A DNA stretch of 64,000 bases, taken from the NCBI GenBank assembly GCA_026214975.1, contig CM047810.1, positions 36,753,318 through 36,817,317 of the forward strand, written 5' to 3'. The first letter of the stretch is position 1. Each line of letters begins with the position of its first letter. Below, one piece after another: positions 44,149 to 55,924 of the stretch. The notes under the pieces were generated by a model that saw only the letters and a program-made list of their open reading frames with translations, made no database searches and was not told where the DNA came from. The translations under genes were made by a program, and so were the position numbers. Origin of the DNA: Gentiana macrophylla (lineage: Eukaryota > Streptophyta > Magnoliopsida > Gentianales > Gentianaceae).

Positions 44149-45176
44149 TGATAACGGAAAAATTCACTGTTATTTTGATAACAATTTACCCCGTTTCTAA
44201 TATCATTTTTAGCATTTTTATATCAATTTAAGTCATTAATTCTTAGATTTCATAAAAATATATAAGTAGTAGTTATTTTATAAAATATCGTGTTTTTATT
44301 AGTTTTTTGTACCGGTTTAGTAACCGAGTGTAAATCGGATTTTCGTTTGGTATTTTGGTGGTTTATTGCGAAATTATAGGTTGACCAAAATCCCGAGTAA
44401 TGACACGCTTTCAGGCCTAAAGAAGGTATTTTTAGGGATATAAGAGTGTGCCACTAACTTAAGTGGTCAAGTGGTGGCTTTCAGTGGTTAGTGAAATACA
44501 CTAACGATTTATATCTTCGACGAACAAATGGCCCTTCAAAACGGTATTTTCTGAAGCAGTGGCCTTAATGAAAGTTGTAGATCTTCAAATAATCTTTCCA
44601 ACGCACTTTGAATCACGTCAATTGGAGTTATACAACTCAAGTTATGGTCAATTGACTAATCAATTCGATTTAGTAGAAATCCCGAAATATCTTCGTAATA
44701 CGAATGGCTCATCAAAACGACATTTTCTGAAGAAGTTTCTTTCATAAAAGTTGTATATCTTCAAGAAAGATTTCCAATGGATTTTGAATCAAGTCAATCG
44801 GACTTTTACAACTCAAATGGGAGTCAAGTGGCTAATTGATTCAATTTAAGTAAAAAATGTCGAAAACGCTCGTGAGGAACACGAGGTGCTCAAGAAGACG
44901 TTTTCGAGGAAGAGTCCTTCATGAAAGTTGTAGAGTTTCACGAGACCGTAATTTTGACATTTCGTTTGCAATTTTTAGAGTCTACAACTCAAGATATGAA
45001 TTTTAAATTTTTATTCCAAAATATATAATTTTATCCTAAAATATAAATTAGGGGATGAATGTCATCATTACGACCGCCTAGACTCGCCCTTACCTGCCCT
45101 AGACCGCCCCTGGAACTTTGCCTATATAAGGAAGCATTCGGAGAGCAACAGGGTGTACCATTTATATATATATACA

Positions 45177-45250
<74 letters not shown>

Positions 45251-46529
45251 ATCTTTCTTATTTTCTTTAGTTTTTTTAGGTTGTAAATAAGGCCTTATGC
45301 GAAATAAATTTAGTAATATTAGTATCGTTGTAATGCTTAGGGAATTATCAAGTTTCGGTGTTCTTTGAAATAGTTGTAATATCAAGCTTTTGATATCGCC
45401 GTTATAATAGTAAGCTTGTTTTTCGTTTTTTTTCATTGTTGTTTCTTTCATTTTTGTTTCTTTTATTCTCGTTATATATGTATATATATGTATCTGTAGT
45501 AGTATCCGTATAAAGGAGAATCTGACAAATGATTGGATTTCGGTTTTAATTTGGTTTTAATAGAATTCTGCCATAATTGACAGAAGGCTATTATGTAAAA
45601 TTTCCCGCCATTTTAATCCATGACATGTTGACAAAATCCGTTTATATGGGTAGCTAAATATATACATAGCCGAATTATGTGAAAACGGGTAAAATTGACC
45701 CTCGGGAGACGAGATGGGAGTTGTGTGCGCGTAATTAAACGTTCGTATGATAAACTCATGTTTTAAAACCCGTTTTGATCATTTTCCTAACTTTGAATAA
45801 AATTGACAACTTTGTTCACGGTTACATCGAGCTTATAAATGTATTTTGCGGTGAGATGTGAGATATGGATATCACTAATCAAAGTCCTGATTGTTAGATT
45901 GACAATCTAAGTAGATGATCCGGACTATGCCTAAGTGAAATTCTTATTTTTACGAGATGTGCGAAACATGTTTTAAAATCACTAAACCATAGTCTTAATC
46001 GTTAGATTGGCAACCTAAGTGATACGTTAAAATTATGTTTTTGTGAGGTTTTTCAACGGCTTTTATTCCGGTCAACCATGTTGGCGAGTTAGCTCTCTAA
46101 AGGAGGGTTAATAAATCTAGTGTGGGGTTAAGTGAGAGTCGTTCGATCTTAACGCAAGAATAAAGAGTTGACTCCCGTGAATATCATATGAATCGAATCG
46201 GATAAAACACACTCCTTATCAAGTTTTTCCTACTGGGGAGATAACTCTTTGGATCATGGCTCGGCTATGCTTTTTAATCACCTAGTTAATCTCGTTAGAA
46301 TAATATTTATTTTCTGCATTAGTTATAATACTCTTCACCACAACTTTGATCGCTTAGACTAAGAAACAAGTTCACTTTGGTACTCACAACCACATTTCTC
46401 TTCGGGACGACCTCAGATTATCAGTAGCTATCCTAACAATCGACCAGGTACTCGCCAGCCAGAGAGTTAGTTTACCCACAATTATGAGTCTTTATAAATG
46501 TATTTTTGAGGGTAAATTTTAGCTCATCA
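44149..46529 (+). repeat. 5' LTR of the LARD-like element
   Basis: tgataacggaaaaattca to ttttagctcatca. Contains three diverged copies of a module (gaaagttgtagatcttca ... acaactcaa) at about 44535-44995, a TATA box (cctatataagg, near 45120) and a (TA)n tract at 45171-45249. Confidence 0.95.
45171..45249. repeat. (AT)n microsatellite in the 5' LTR
   Basis: About 37 AT units some 50 bp after the TATA box. The 3' LTR has a tract of similar length at 50673-50748, so it was part of the element before insertion. Confidence 0.95.
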
Positions 46530-46533
46530 AAAT

Positions 46534-46550
46534 TGGCGCCGTTGCCGGGA
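46534..46550 (+). other. Primer binding site, tRNA-Asp type
   Basis: tggcgccgttgccggga starts 4 bp after the LTR end and matches the site at 2565-2581. Confidence 0.9.
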
Positions 46551-46884
46551 AATGTGTGATATTGTTGTGATATCTTGTAAGTGAACCGAAGGCTCAGGCC
46601 TAGGTTTTTATTTTCTTGTTTTATTTAGATGTCGACAAAGAGAGCTATGATTATCTTTGAAGTGATATTGTCCTGAACTCGGTTTGAATACGACTTTGGT
46701 ACTTAGCCTCTTCGGAGGGTGATATCTTGTAAGTCTGGCTAAAACTGGGGATTAGGGCCTTCGGCAACCATAACTTTTTGAGGGGTCTAAATATCGTGTG
46801 TTTACGAAAAAAACGAAAAAAAAAAAAAAAGAAAAATTTTATTGTTTTATTGTTGTTTTCTGAGATCTTGCAGATTGAGCTTAA

Positions 46885-47320
46885 ATGGATGGATTTTTCA
46901 ATCAATACTACTCACCTGAACAACAATACTCCTACCAACCTCAGGCACCTAAACAATGCTATCAACAACAGTATGTGCCTCAGCCTCAATATCAACAGCA
47001 GAGTAACCAGGACCAGAATTATGGTTATTCGAAAGCATGAGCCACAATATTATGAGGTTCTTCAACCCTAGTGCTTATCAGATTACGGTGTTCATACTCA
47101 ATGCGTTGATAGCTTCAACCATATTCACCCACCGATCGATGTCGGAATGGCAAGAGGACTACTACTCACCTCCGATGAATCAAAATCAATACAATCGCTT
47201 TTCTCCCATGCCACAAGAAGAATTCACCGACATACCAAATAGAGCAACTAGAACGATTGAACCGCATCTTGGAAGAGCGATCGCTGGACATGCAGGAGTT
47301 CAAGGTAAATCTTGACTCGC
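46885..47320 (+). pseudogene. Gag-like remnant of the LARD-like element
   Basis: A 51-codon frame at 46885-47040 encodes a Gln/Tyr/Pro-rich peptide (MDGFFNQYYSPEQQYSYQPQ and on). After its stop a second frame near 47235-47320 reads IEQLERLNRILEERSLDMQE, a short coiled coil of the type found at gag N-termini. No capsid domain, zinc knuckle or pol motif is seen. It may be a relic or a minimal product kept by the element. Confidence 0.5.
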
Positions 47321-49607
47321 CATAAGAAATCTTCAAGACAAGGTGGGAAATTGATTGAATTAGTGAGGTATGTGAAAGAGGCAGAGAGACATGTGAGGTG
47401 GTTAGGGATGAAAATGTTATCACCGAAAAGTTCGGATGAGAATGAGGTTGATAATTCGGGCGCAAGAAAAAGTGCAAGATTTGGAGATGACAGAGTTAGA
47501 GGAGCGAGAGATTGATTGGCCATCTTTAGTAAAGCCACTTTGGGAGAGTTGGTAATAGCCGATATATCGGTCCCGGATTACTACATTCGTCCCACTTTGT
47601 GTGGATAAATTTTATGCGGACCACCAGTGTACCTGTTGATTGAACTTTATGGAATAGCAAAGAAGATGGTTCGACAAATCGATAAAAAAGATTTTCTGGC
47701 TGGGGAGATGGCATCGAGAGCCAAACGAGGTAATGCTTTCTAGACAATTTAATTTCTTTGGTTCTCGCATTGTTAATTTTTCTTAAGCTATTGATCTTCT
47801 TAAGTTCGATTTTGGTTGATAACTTGTAAATACTAATTTAGTCGAGCAAACGATGTTAAACAAAAGCGCCACCGGGAGGCAGCCCGTTAATAATAATAAT
47901 AATGATAATTTGGATATGACTAGTCTTAATGAAATGTAGAATCAGATGAAAGATAAACACAAAGTACAACCAAGTCTCGGGATGAATGTTTGAATTTCAT
48001 TAAGAGGAATGATTAGGTGGTTATCCAAAATCCCGATGGAGAAAAAGATAAAAATTCAAATGTATCATTTCTTGGACTTAGGTTATTGAATCCTTGAGGA
48101 TCTGGGTATAAAAGACTTAATACTCTTTCACACATTTCATTTTATGATCTAGTCTGTTTCAAATTTATGGTCGTTGTAGTATAAGGTGAGTATTCCCACC
48201 TTAATAAAACGTGTGTAATAAAATGAATCTAGAATAGTGACTTGACTATGATATATGCTCATGTGATACGTATATGCTTAGATGTTCTCATGCTTTACCC
48301 GTGTGGGGTTATTTTTCCATCTAAAGCTATATATATATTGCCTATCGAATTTTCTCTCACGTAATGTAGGCCATTATCTTATTATTCCCATATCCTCGCT
48401 TTCGATGTCTTGCACGAGGACCATGTCCCGTGTTTGCTTTGTTTTTGATTTTTGATATAGGGATTCGGATCGTGCTTTCTCATGGTCATTACGGATTTGA
48501 TAGCACCTTTCTCGCTGGATTATAAGCTAAGTCTTCCTCTCTATCTCATGTACACTCTCGAGAATAATGTAAAATCGTAAGTGGGGTAGAGTATGGTTGG
48601 TTAGAAATGGCGTAAGTGTTTAAACCCTTAGTTTTTGATTTTTCGAGCATTAATGAGTTGATTAAAATAATCAGATAAGGTATATATTTCATGAATTTAA
48701 AGATGTAATGATCAATTTGGATATGTATAACCAATGTGAACCGTAAGTGCATTTTAGCCTAAATTTATTTGTGTAACATGAATTCCTTCACATAAGCCTT
48801 TGATATTGAAGCAAAATTTTAAATCAGTACCCATTCAAGATTCTAGTGGTTTATCCTAGAAATAGCAAAGAATTTAGTACCTAACTTCAACATGTACTGT
48901 GAATATCTCAAGGTTTGAATGTGATAGAAAGAATGTCAAAATAAGATAAACTATATATATGTCGGTTGTAGCTACCAATGATTTGAGTGCGGTAGGGTGT
49001 TATCACGAAACGCCCTATATCACTATATGAGGTTTAAAAGCTCCCGATCGCTGATGATAGTAGTCCAAATAGGGGGTGTTATCATGAAACATCCTATTGC
49101 TTTGGGAATGAGGGCATATGCTACACATGTGAAATTAAGTGAAAAGTTAGATAGGTATTGATGTATTCGATCTCACCTCATGACGCTTGAAAGATAGTCG
49201 ATTTTGGCAATGAGTTCGATATATTAGTGTCCTATGAAAAAAGAAAAAAAAAAAACAACAACAACTTAGTTATCTTCCACTATCCCCAAGATAAACCGAA
49301 TGATATGCTTTAGGGATTATCCTAATAAGTACACGGGAGGACGTTGTGTGGAATTGTTACCGCCATACCTAGGAAAGTTATTAGACTATCTCGAATGGAT
49401 ATTTGTACGCTTGCTTGAATTATTCAAGAGAGGATAGTGGAAATTGAAAAGGCTTGTTACACACGCACTCTGTTATACATTTATATTAAGGTTAACGTGT
49501 AGTTATGATTCAATGGTTGCATCATCCGATTGTCATTAATATTTTATCTTCGTGAATTTTTCCTCATTCATTTTATTTTATCGCTTATTTTGTTCGGGAC
49601 GACCAAA
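47321..49607 (+). other. Non-coding interior of the LARD-like element
   Basis: No domain-bearing frame. It includes the phrase gccaccgggaggcagcccgt (near 47870) and a second purine motif, gtaagtggggtagag (near 48578). The rest shows frequent stops in all frames. Confidence 0.6.
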
Positions 49608-49622
49608 AGCTAAGTGGGGTTG
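49608..49622 (+). other. Polypurine tract
   Basis: agctaagtggggttg directly precedes the 3' LTR and would prime plus-strand synthesis. Confidence 0.8.
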
Positions 49623-50667
49623 TGATAACGGAAAAATTCATCATTATTTTGATAACAATTTACCCCGCTTCTAATATCATTTTTAGCATTTTTATATCAA
49701 TTTAAGTCATTAATTCTTAGATTTCATAAAAATATATAAGTAGTAGTTATTTTATAAAATATCGTGTTTTTATGTGTTTTTATTAGTTTTTGTACCGGTT
49801 TAAGAACTGGATTACGCGCTTCGATTTACGTTTGGTATTTTGGTGGTTTATTGCGTAATTATAGGTTGACCAAAATCCCGAGTAATGACACGCTTTCAGG
49901 CCTAAAGAAGGTATTTTTAGGGATATAAGAGTGTGCCACTAACTTAAGTGGTCAGTCAGTTCGCTCGCCATGGTTAGTGAGTATCACTAACGATTTATAT
50001 CTTCGACGAACAAATGGCCCTTCAAAACGGTATTTTCTGAAGCAGTGGCCTTAATGAAAGTTGTAGATCTTCAAATAATCTTTCCAACGCACTTTGAATC
50101 ACGTCAATTGGAGTTATACAACTCAAGTTATGGTCAATTGACTAATCAATTCGGATTAGTAGAAATCCCGAAATATCTTCGTAATACGAATGGCTCATCA
50201 AAACGACATTTTCTGAAGAAGTTTCTTTCATAAAAGTTGTATATCTTCAAGAAAGATTTCCAATGGATTTTGAATCAAGTCAATCGGACTTTTACAACTC
50301 AAATGGGAGTCAAGTGGCTAATTGATTCAATTTCGTAAAAAAATGTCGAAAAACGTTCAGAGGAACACGAGGTGCTCAAGAAGACGTTTTCTGAGGAAGA
50401 GTCCTTCATGAAAGTTGTAGAGTTTCTCGAGACCGTAATTTTGACATTTCGTTTGCAATTTTTAGAGGTCTACAACTCAAGATATGAATTTTAGAAGTTT
50501 TATTCCAAAATATATAATTTTTATCCGAAAAATATAAATTAGGGGATGAATGTCATCATTACGACCGCCTAGACAGCCCCTTCCCCTTCTCAGACCGCCC
50601 CTGGAACTTTGCCTATATAAGGAAGCATTCGGAGAGCAACAGGGTGTACCATTTATATATATATACA

Positions 50668-50749
<82 letters not shown>

Positions 50750-52026
50750 TTTCTTATTTTCTTTAGTTTTTTTAGGTTGTAAATAAGGCCTTATGCGAAA
50801 TAAATTTAGTAATATTAGTATCGTTGTAATGCTCGGGAATTATCGTAAGTTCGGTGTTCTTTGAAATAGTTGTAATATCGCTTTTTGATATCGCCGCTAT
50901 AATAGTAAGCTTGTTTTTCGCTTTTTTCATTGTTGTTTCTTTTTCATTTTTGTTTCTTTTATTCTCGTTATATATGTATATATATGTATCTCAGTAGTAG
51001 TATCCGTATAAAGGAGAATCGACAAATGATTGGATTTCGGTTTTAATTTGGTTTTAATAGAATTCCATAACATAATTGATGTAAGGCTATTATGTAAAAT
51101 TTCCGCCATTTTAATCCATGACATGTTGACAAAATCCGCTTATATGGGTAGCTAAATATATACATAGCCGAATTATGTGAAAACGGGTAAAATTGACCCT
51201 CGGAGACGAGATGGGAGTTGTGTGTGCGTAATTAAACGTCAGATGATAAACTCATGTTTTAAAACCCGCTTTGATCATTTTCCTAACTTTGAATAAAATT
51301 GACAACTTTGTTCACGGTTACATCGAGCTTATAAATGTATTTTGCGGTGAGATGTGAGATATGGATATCACTAATCAAAGTCCCGATTGTTAGATTGACA
51401 ATCTAAGTAGCGATCCGGACTATGCCTAAGTGAAATTCTTATTTTTACGAGATGTGCGAAACATGTTTTAAAATCACTAAACCATAGTCTTAATCGTTAG
51501 ATTGGCAACCTAAGTGATACGTTAAAATTATGTTTTTGTGAGGTTTTTCAACGGCTTTTTATTCCGGTCAACCATGTTAAAGTAGTTAGCTCTCTCAAAG
51601 GAGGGTTAATAAATCTAGTGTGGGGGTTAAGTGAGAGCCGTTCGATCTTAACGCAAGAATAAAGAGTTGACTCCGTGAATATCATATGAATCGAATCGAT
51701 AAAACACACTCTTATCAAGTTTTTCCCGTGGGAGATAACTTTCTTTGGATCATGGCTCGGCTATGCTTTTTAATCACCTAGTTAATCTCGTTAGAATAAT
51801 ATTTATTTTCTCGCATTAGTTATAATACTCTTCACCACAACTTTGATCGCTTAGACTAAGAAACAAGTTCACTTTGGTACTCACAACCACATTTCTCTTG
51901 GGACGACCTCAGATTTCATCAGTAGCTATCCTAACAATCGACCTGGTACTCGCTGCCAGAGAGTTAGTTTACCCACATTATGAGTCTTTATAAATGTATT
52001 TTTGAGGGGTAAATTTTAGCTCATCA
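49623..52026 (+). repeat. 3' LTR of the LARD-like element
   Basis: Matches 44149-46529 closely, with a few small indels and one replaced patch near 49950-49985. Contains its own (AT)n tract at 50673-50748. Confidence 0.95.
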
Positions 52027-52031
52027 TTCCT
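52027..52031. other. Target site duplication TTCCT, right copy
   Basis: Partner of 44144-44148. Confidence 0.9.
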
Positions 52032-52692
52032 CGATGATGGTGTACTCCTGTTGATTTTCTGCTCATGAACCAGCAAAGAACTTTGCAGCTGATCAATAGT
52101 TAGGGTGTCTATGTCTTTTGATTCTTCTATTGAACAAACAATGTAGTTAAATTCACGAGGCATTGACCTTAGAATTTTTTCTACAATGCTTACATCCTGC
52201 AGTTTTTCTCCAAAACACCTCATCTTGTTTTCTATCTCCATGGCCCTTCCAAAATAGCTATTGATGGACTCACCAGACTTCATTTATAAGACCTCAAAAT
52301 CCCTCCTTAGTGCTTGAAGCTGTGCACGCTTCACCCTTGACGAACCCTGGTACTTTTGCTTCATAGAATCCCAGATGTCCTTAGAAGTCTCCTTGCATAG
52401 GATTGTTTCCAAGATTGACCTATCTATAGCTAGCTTGGAATAGATAGTTCTTCCCCTTCAGATCTTTGAGTTTTCTGGCCTCAAATTCATTCCTTTGTGC
52501 ATCAGTAATCACAGCTTGTGTTGGGGGTTGAATCCCTGATTCAACAACAGACCAATACTCCTTTGATCTTAGAAAATTCTCCATGAGCATACTCCAATGG
52601 TCATAATGACCATCAAAGCGTGGGATTGCTGCTTGGATAAAGTTTGATTCTGATGTCATGTTTACAAGATTTTGAACTGGTATTTGGTGGAA
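52027..52692 (-). pseudogene. Copia gag, N-terminal and central part
   Basis: Minus strand from about 52692: MTSESNFIQAAIPRFDGHYD with HWSMLMENFLRSKEYWSVVE, the DUF4219-type gag start. A break near 52430 follows, then frame 52283-52027 with GESINSYFGRAMEIENKMRC, VEKILRSMPREFNYIV and LTIDQLQSSLLVHEQK, the UBN2-type gag. The sequence resumes beyond the nested element at 44148 with EQALKTSL, one base out of frame relative to the upstream part, so gag already had or later gained a frameshift at that point. Confidence 0.85.
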
Positions 52693-52708
52693 CCTTGCTC
52701 TGCTACCA
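52693..52708 (-). other. Primer binding site, tRNA-Met type
   Basis: The minus strand reads tggtagcagagcaagg, one base from the usual TGGTATCAGAGC start, next to the 5' LTR. Confidence 0.85.
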
Positions 52709-52709
52709 C

Positions 52710-52970
52710 TGATAATGAAAGAACAGAAAAATACCAAAACTTGGAATTATTATTCATTCAATTGCTAATTACAAAGAGAAGCTAATGAACCCTTATATAG
52801 AGCCATTAGTCTGCTAAACACACGAAAAATGCAATGTAAATGGGAAGCTAAAAATGAGGAACAACCTCAACTACTTCCTACAAAAAAGGTACTACTAATC
52901 CACTTCAATATGACTTGGTCTTTGATGGACTAAGTCATATAATGTAGTAACTCTAATTAATTTATTTAAT
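52710..52970 (-). repeat. 5' LTR of the minus-strand copia element, outer end lost
   Basis: Nearly identical to 40951-41210. Homology ends near ttaatttattta, about 20 bp before the expected TG start on the minus strand. Confidence 0.85.
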
Positions 52971-53054
52971 GATTCATTAGAAAAATACTACATTGTTGTG
53001 AAGGAAGAACTGATGATTAAGGATCTATGAAGCACCGACACTTCAATTAGTGCG

Positions 53055-53310
53055 CCGCGTACTTGTGGTCCGACACATTTTTCGACCCGACACGCGCCCG
53101 ACACGCTCCGACACGTGTCGGAAACGTGTCGCCGATTAAAATAATGTTAAATTCAAATTTTGAATTCCGACACGGCCCGACACGCCGGGGACACGCGGGG
53201 ACACGGCCCGACACGCTGGGACACGGCGGGACACGGCCCGACACGTTGGGGACACGTTGGGGACACGGCGGACACAGCGCGACACGCAAGGACACGGCGG
53301 GGACACGCCG
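53055..53310. repeat. GACACG-rich imperfect tandem repeat
   Basis: Around 20 copies of cgacacg/gacacgg in units of roughly 10-16 bp (gacacggcggggacacg and similar), with the palindrome gacacgtgtc near 53113. GC content is far above the surroundings. Open frames across it on both strands are repeat artefacts. Confidence 0.75.
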
Positions 53311-54079
53311 AGACATCGCAGCGAATCAATCCGTCCCCGCGACCGCAAGATCAACCTACGTCACGTTGTTTTTAATAATATATATATATTAATATACATA
53401 TATATATATTAAAACGCGTGTCGCGCGCGTGCGTTCTCTCAAATTCAAAGTAATGCTTGCCGCCAGTATCAATTGGTGTGCTGTCGTGCAATGCTGCTTA
53501 AAATGTCTGGTCCAGTGCTTCAGTTAAGGATCCATCCCCTCTTCCTTGCACATATCCCCTATTTATACACCATTAATTCCCTAGCTATTTGTATGATTGG
53601 TATGAAAAAAAAAAAAAAAAAAATTCCCCTGCTATTTATTCAAATTCGTTTTTGGGCGCAAGTACTCAACTAGATGGACGGAAAATCACTTTTACTTACT
53701 ATGCCAGTTGCTTCAATATAACGATCCACACACCAAACCTATCTTGATAAGGTCTGGCTGACCGGCTCTATCTTGATTGTCGGGGTTTATCTTGTTAAAT
53801 TTGTCCTTCATTAAATAAATCTTCAATTTAAATCTAAATCTATATCAATATCCATATCTATTTATTTATATAACAAAGTAATTTAACTACCACCCAAATT
53901 CTAAATTTTTTCTTTTTTACATAAATCCTACCACGGGTAGACTTTGGTTTCCATCACTACCGATGCATATATATCACAGTACAAGGGTGAGAGAAAGAAG
54001 GTCAGGGTTCCTTATTTTCTTAAAATTATTACGCCTGTCTAGTTTAAGAGGAAGAATTTGTCCATTAAATTCGGGAAGT
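53311..54079 (+). promoter_or_regulatory. Upstream region of the F-box gene
   Basis: AT-rich. The stretch atctatttatttatataaca near 53856-53876 is a candidate TATA region. The open frame extends upstream of the chosen start to 53963, so the 5' leader is partly open. Confidence 0.35.
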
Positions 54080-55294
54080 ATGGTTTCAGTGAGGAATTAT
54101 TATTTACACGAGGATCTACTCATTCTTGTCCTGATAAAATTGCCATCAAAATCACTTTGTCGATTTAAGAGTGTATCAAAATCATGGAATGCTCTTATTT
54201 CAAGCCCACAATTCATTAAATTGCATCTACATCAGGCTTGCATCGACCAAAAACCAAACATGTTGGTCTATAATAATGTTTATAATAACCGCGGTGGATT
54301 GTCCTCCCAGCAGATACAAGCTATAGAATTTTCAATCACCGGAGAAAACTCGGAATTAAACTGCCTGATTCAGCTGCTCCACCACCGTTCTTACAGCCCG
54401 GATTTGATGTTCGATGTATATATCGTAGGCGCTTGCAATGGTTTACTTTGTCAAATTATTTGTCCTTTTCCTCCGGGTTCATGTTTTGAACATTCCATCT
54501 GTTTGTGCAATCAGCTCACAAATTCATGTCGGGATTTGCCTATAAGGCCGGTGATCCTCAATGATGTTAGTCAGAAGTGGAGTGGAATATCTTTTTACGG
54601 ATTCGGATACGATGATATTCATGACGACTACAAAGTAGTGATAGCAAGCCGTCAATATGATATTCATGAGTATGAATGTGACGTTTACAGTCTGAGATCC
54701 AATTCATGGAGTGCTGTAAGATCGTATCTTGATTTTCGTGATCACTGGATCCTCGACCCCTTTTTTGACAAGGGCGGGGTCTTAGTTAATGGCGCTTTAC
54801 ACTGGATTTGCGATAACTGTTCTTCTAGTGAAGATAGGACATGGACTTCCATTCTGGCATTTGATCTTAGAACAGATAAACACAAGATTTTGCCATTGCC
54901 CGAGGCTATAGAGCACCTTCCTTTCAGATTGAATGTGTTGGATGGTTGCCTAGTTTTAATCCAAGGTTGGCGGGAACCAAAAGATCAGCCGAATAAAAGG
55001 TTTACTTTTGATTTGTGGGTGATGAAAGATTACGGCTTGAAGGATTCATGGATGAGGATTACTATACATAATATGCCATTTGACGGGTACTCATTAACAC
55101 CTGTTGCTCTTTTAGAGGGCGAGAAGAATATGAGAAAACTGATCATCTTTTACAATTGCCTACACGGAATGATTTTATCATATGATTTAGTTAGCCATGA
55201 AGTTCGGGAGGACGCAACAATTCAAGGAACACTCGGTTTTCACAACGGGAAGCATCAATTTGTTGGCAGTCTTGTTCAGCCTTACTTTAGGTAA
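54080..55294 (+). CDS. F-box protein with F-box-associated domain
   Basis: F-box proteins are the substrate-binding subunits of SCF ubiquitin ligases, linking SKP1 to a target for degradation (family knowledge). From Met at 54080 the protein has 404 residues. Residues about 7-48 form the F-box: HEDLLILVLIKLPSKSLCRF then KSVSKSWNALISSPQFIKLH. The rest is the F-box-associated (FBA) beta-rich domain, with VGACNGLLC, FYGFGYDDIHDDYKVV, VYSLRSNSWS, GGVLVNGALHWI, ILAFDLRTDKHKILPLPE, WVMKDYGLKDSWMRI and LIIFYNCLHGMILSYDL. An upstream in-frame ATG at 53963 would add 39 basic residues; the internal start fits the family better. Single exon, no frameshift. The substrate is unknown; F-box/FBA genes evolve quickly in plants. 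Confidence 0.9.
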   Translation: MVSVRNYYLHEDLLILVLIKLPSKSLCRFKSVSKSWNALISSPQFIKLHLHQACIDQKPNMLVYNNVYNNRGGLSSQQIQAIEFSITGENSELNCLIQLLHHRSYSPDLMFDVYIVGACNGLLCQIICPFPPGSCFEHSICLCNQLTNSCRDLPIRPVILNDVSQKWSGISFYGFGYDDIHDDYKVVIASRQYDIHEYECDVYSLRSNSWSAVRSYLDFRDHWILDPFFDKGGVLVNGALHWICDNCSSSEDRTWTSILAFDLRTDKHKILPLPEAIEHLPFRLNVLDGCLVLIQGWREPKDQPNKRFTFDLWVMKDYGLKDSWMRITIHNMPFDGYSLTPVALLEGEKNMRKLIIFYNCLHGMILSYDLVSHEVREDATIQGTLGFHNGKHQFVGSLVQPYFR

Positions 55295-55924
55295 ACTGGT
55301 AAGCGAAAATACACAGAAGACTGGAGGCTGAATTTTGGGGAAGTCCTAAGAAGAAGAAGTGCAAAGACTTTGTTAAAATAATTGGTTTTGAGTCTTGATT
55401 TGGTTTATTTAACGGTTTATCGCCGTCTCTTATCCAAATGGTGTGTGTGTTTTTTTTTTTATAAATAATTTTTTATGAGCTAGCAGAGGATACAGTACAT
55501 TGTTATTGCTCAAGAGTGTGCATCCGTCATCAATTGAACACCGACTTTTCGATTGATACCAATCCTTTTGGAAAATTTGCAGCCATAATGTCATCCGAAA
55601 TCCAATACTAATTAAAGAAGCTCATAAAATTGCCAACAATTCAATTGTGTGTGTGTGTTGTTGTTGTTGTTGTTGTTGTTGCAGGTGGTCGCAACTCGAG
55701 CGAGGCATTCTCCGCCATTGTTTTCAAAGAATCAACTTTGTAAAAGTTGATTATATGGAGCCAAAAGCCGACTTCACATAAGGACGATCCGCGGGAAGTC
55801 GGTTTTTTTACTCCAAAACCGACTTTCATGGTCCTCAAGTGCCAAAACATCAAGTTCTGAAAAATCAGATGGATATAATCGAGCTAAGTCGAGTCAATTT
55901 CCTTTTATCAAAAGTAGAAATTTT
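55295..55924. other. 3' flank of the F-box gene with a (GT)/(GTT) microsatellite
   Basis: Likely 3' untranslated region to about 55480. A tgtgtgtgtg(ttg)n tract lies at 55648-55682. 55740-55850 contains an imperfect inverted repeat around agccgactt/aagtcgg. No gene. Confidence 0.45.

Larger units (their letters stand above)
44149..52026 (+). mobile_element. Non-autonomous Ty3/gypsy element (LARD-like), nested in the copia element
   Basis: LTRs of 2381 and 2404 bp, a tRNA-Asp primer site, a 3.1-kb internal region with only gag-like scraps, and a polypurine tract. TTCCT target duplications flank it. Long LTRs and missing pol match large retrotransposon derivatives; the primer site links it to the same broad lineage as the element at 1.6-8 kb, which could have supplied related enzymes. 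Confidence 0.9.
40951..52975 (-). mobile_element. Ty1/copia LTR retrotransposon, split by a nested gypsy element
   Basis: Minus-strand order: 5' LTR (right), Met-type primer site, gag, zinc knuckle, protease, integrase, RT, RNase H, polypurine tract, 3' LTR (left). A 7.9-kb element at 44149-52026 interrupts gag. Removing it leaves a copia element of about 4.1 kb, slightly short for the family. LTRs are nearly identical over ~255 bp; the right one lacks its outer ~20-25 bp. No target duplication identified. Confidence 0.9.

Noticed and set aside
53047..53392. Open frames on both strands across the GACACG repeat
   Set aside because: Low-complexity Arg/Pro/Gly/Thr peptides produced by a GC-rich repeat.
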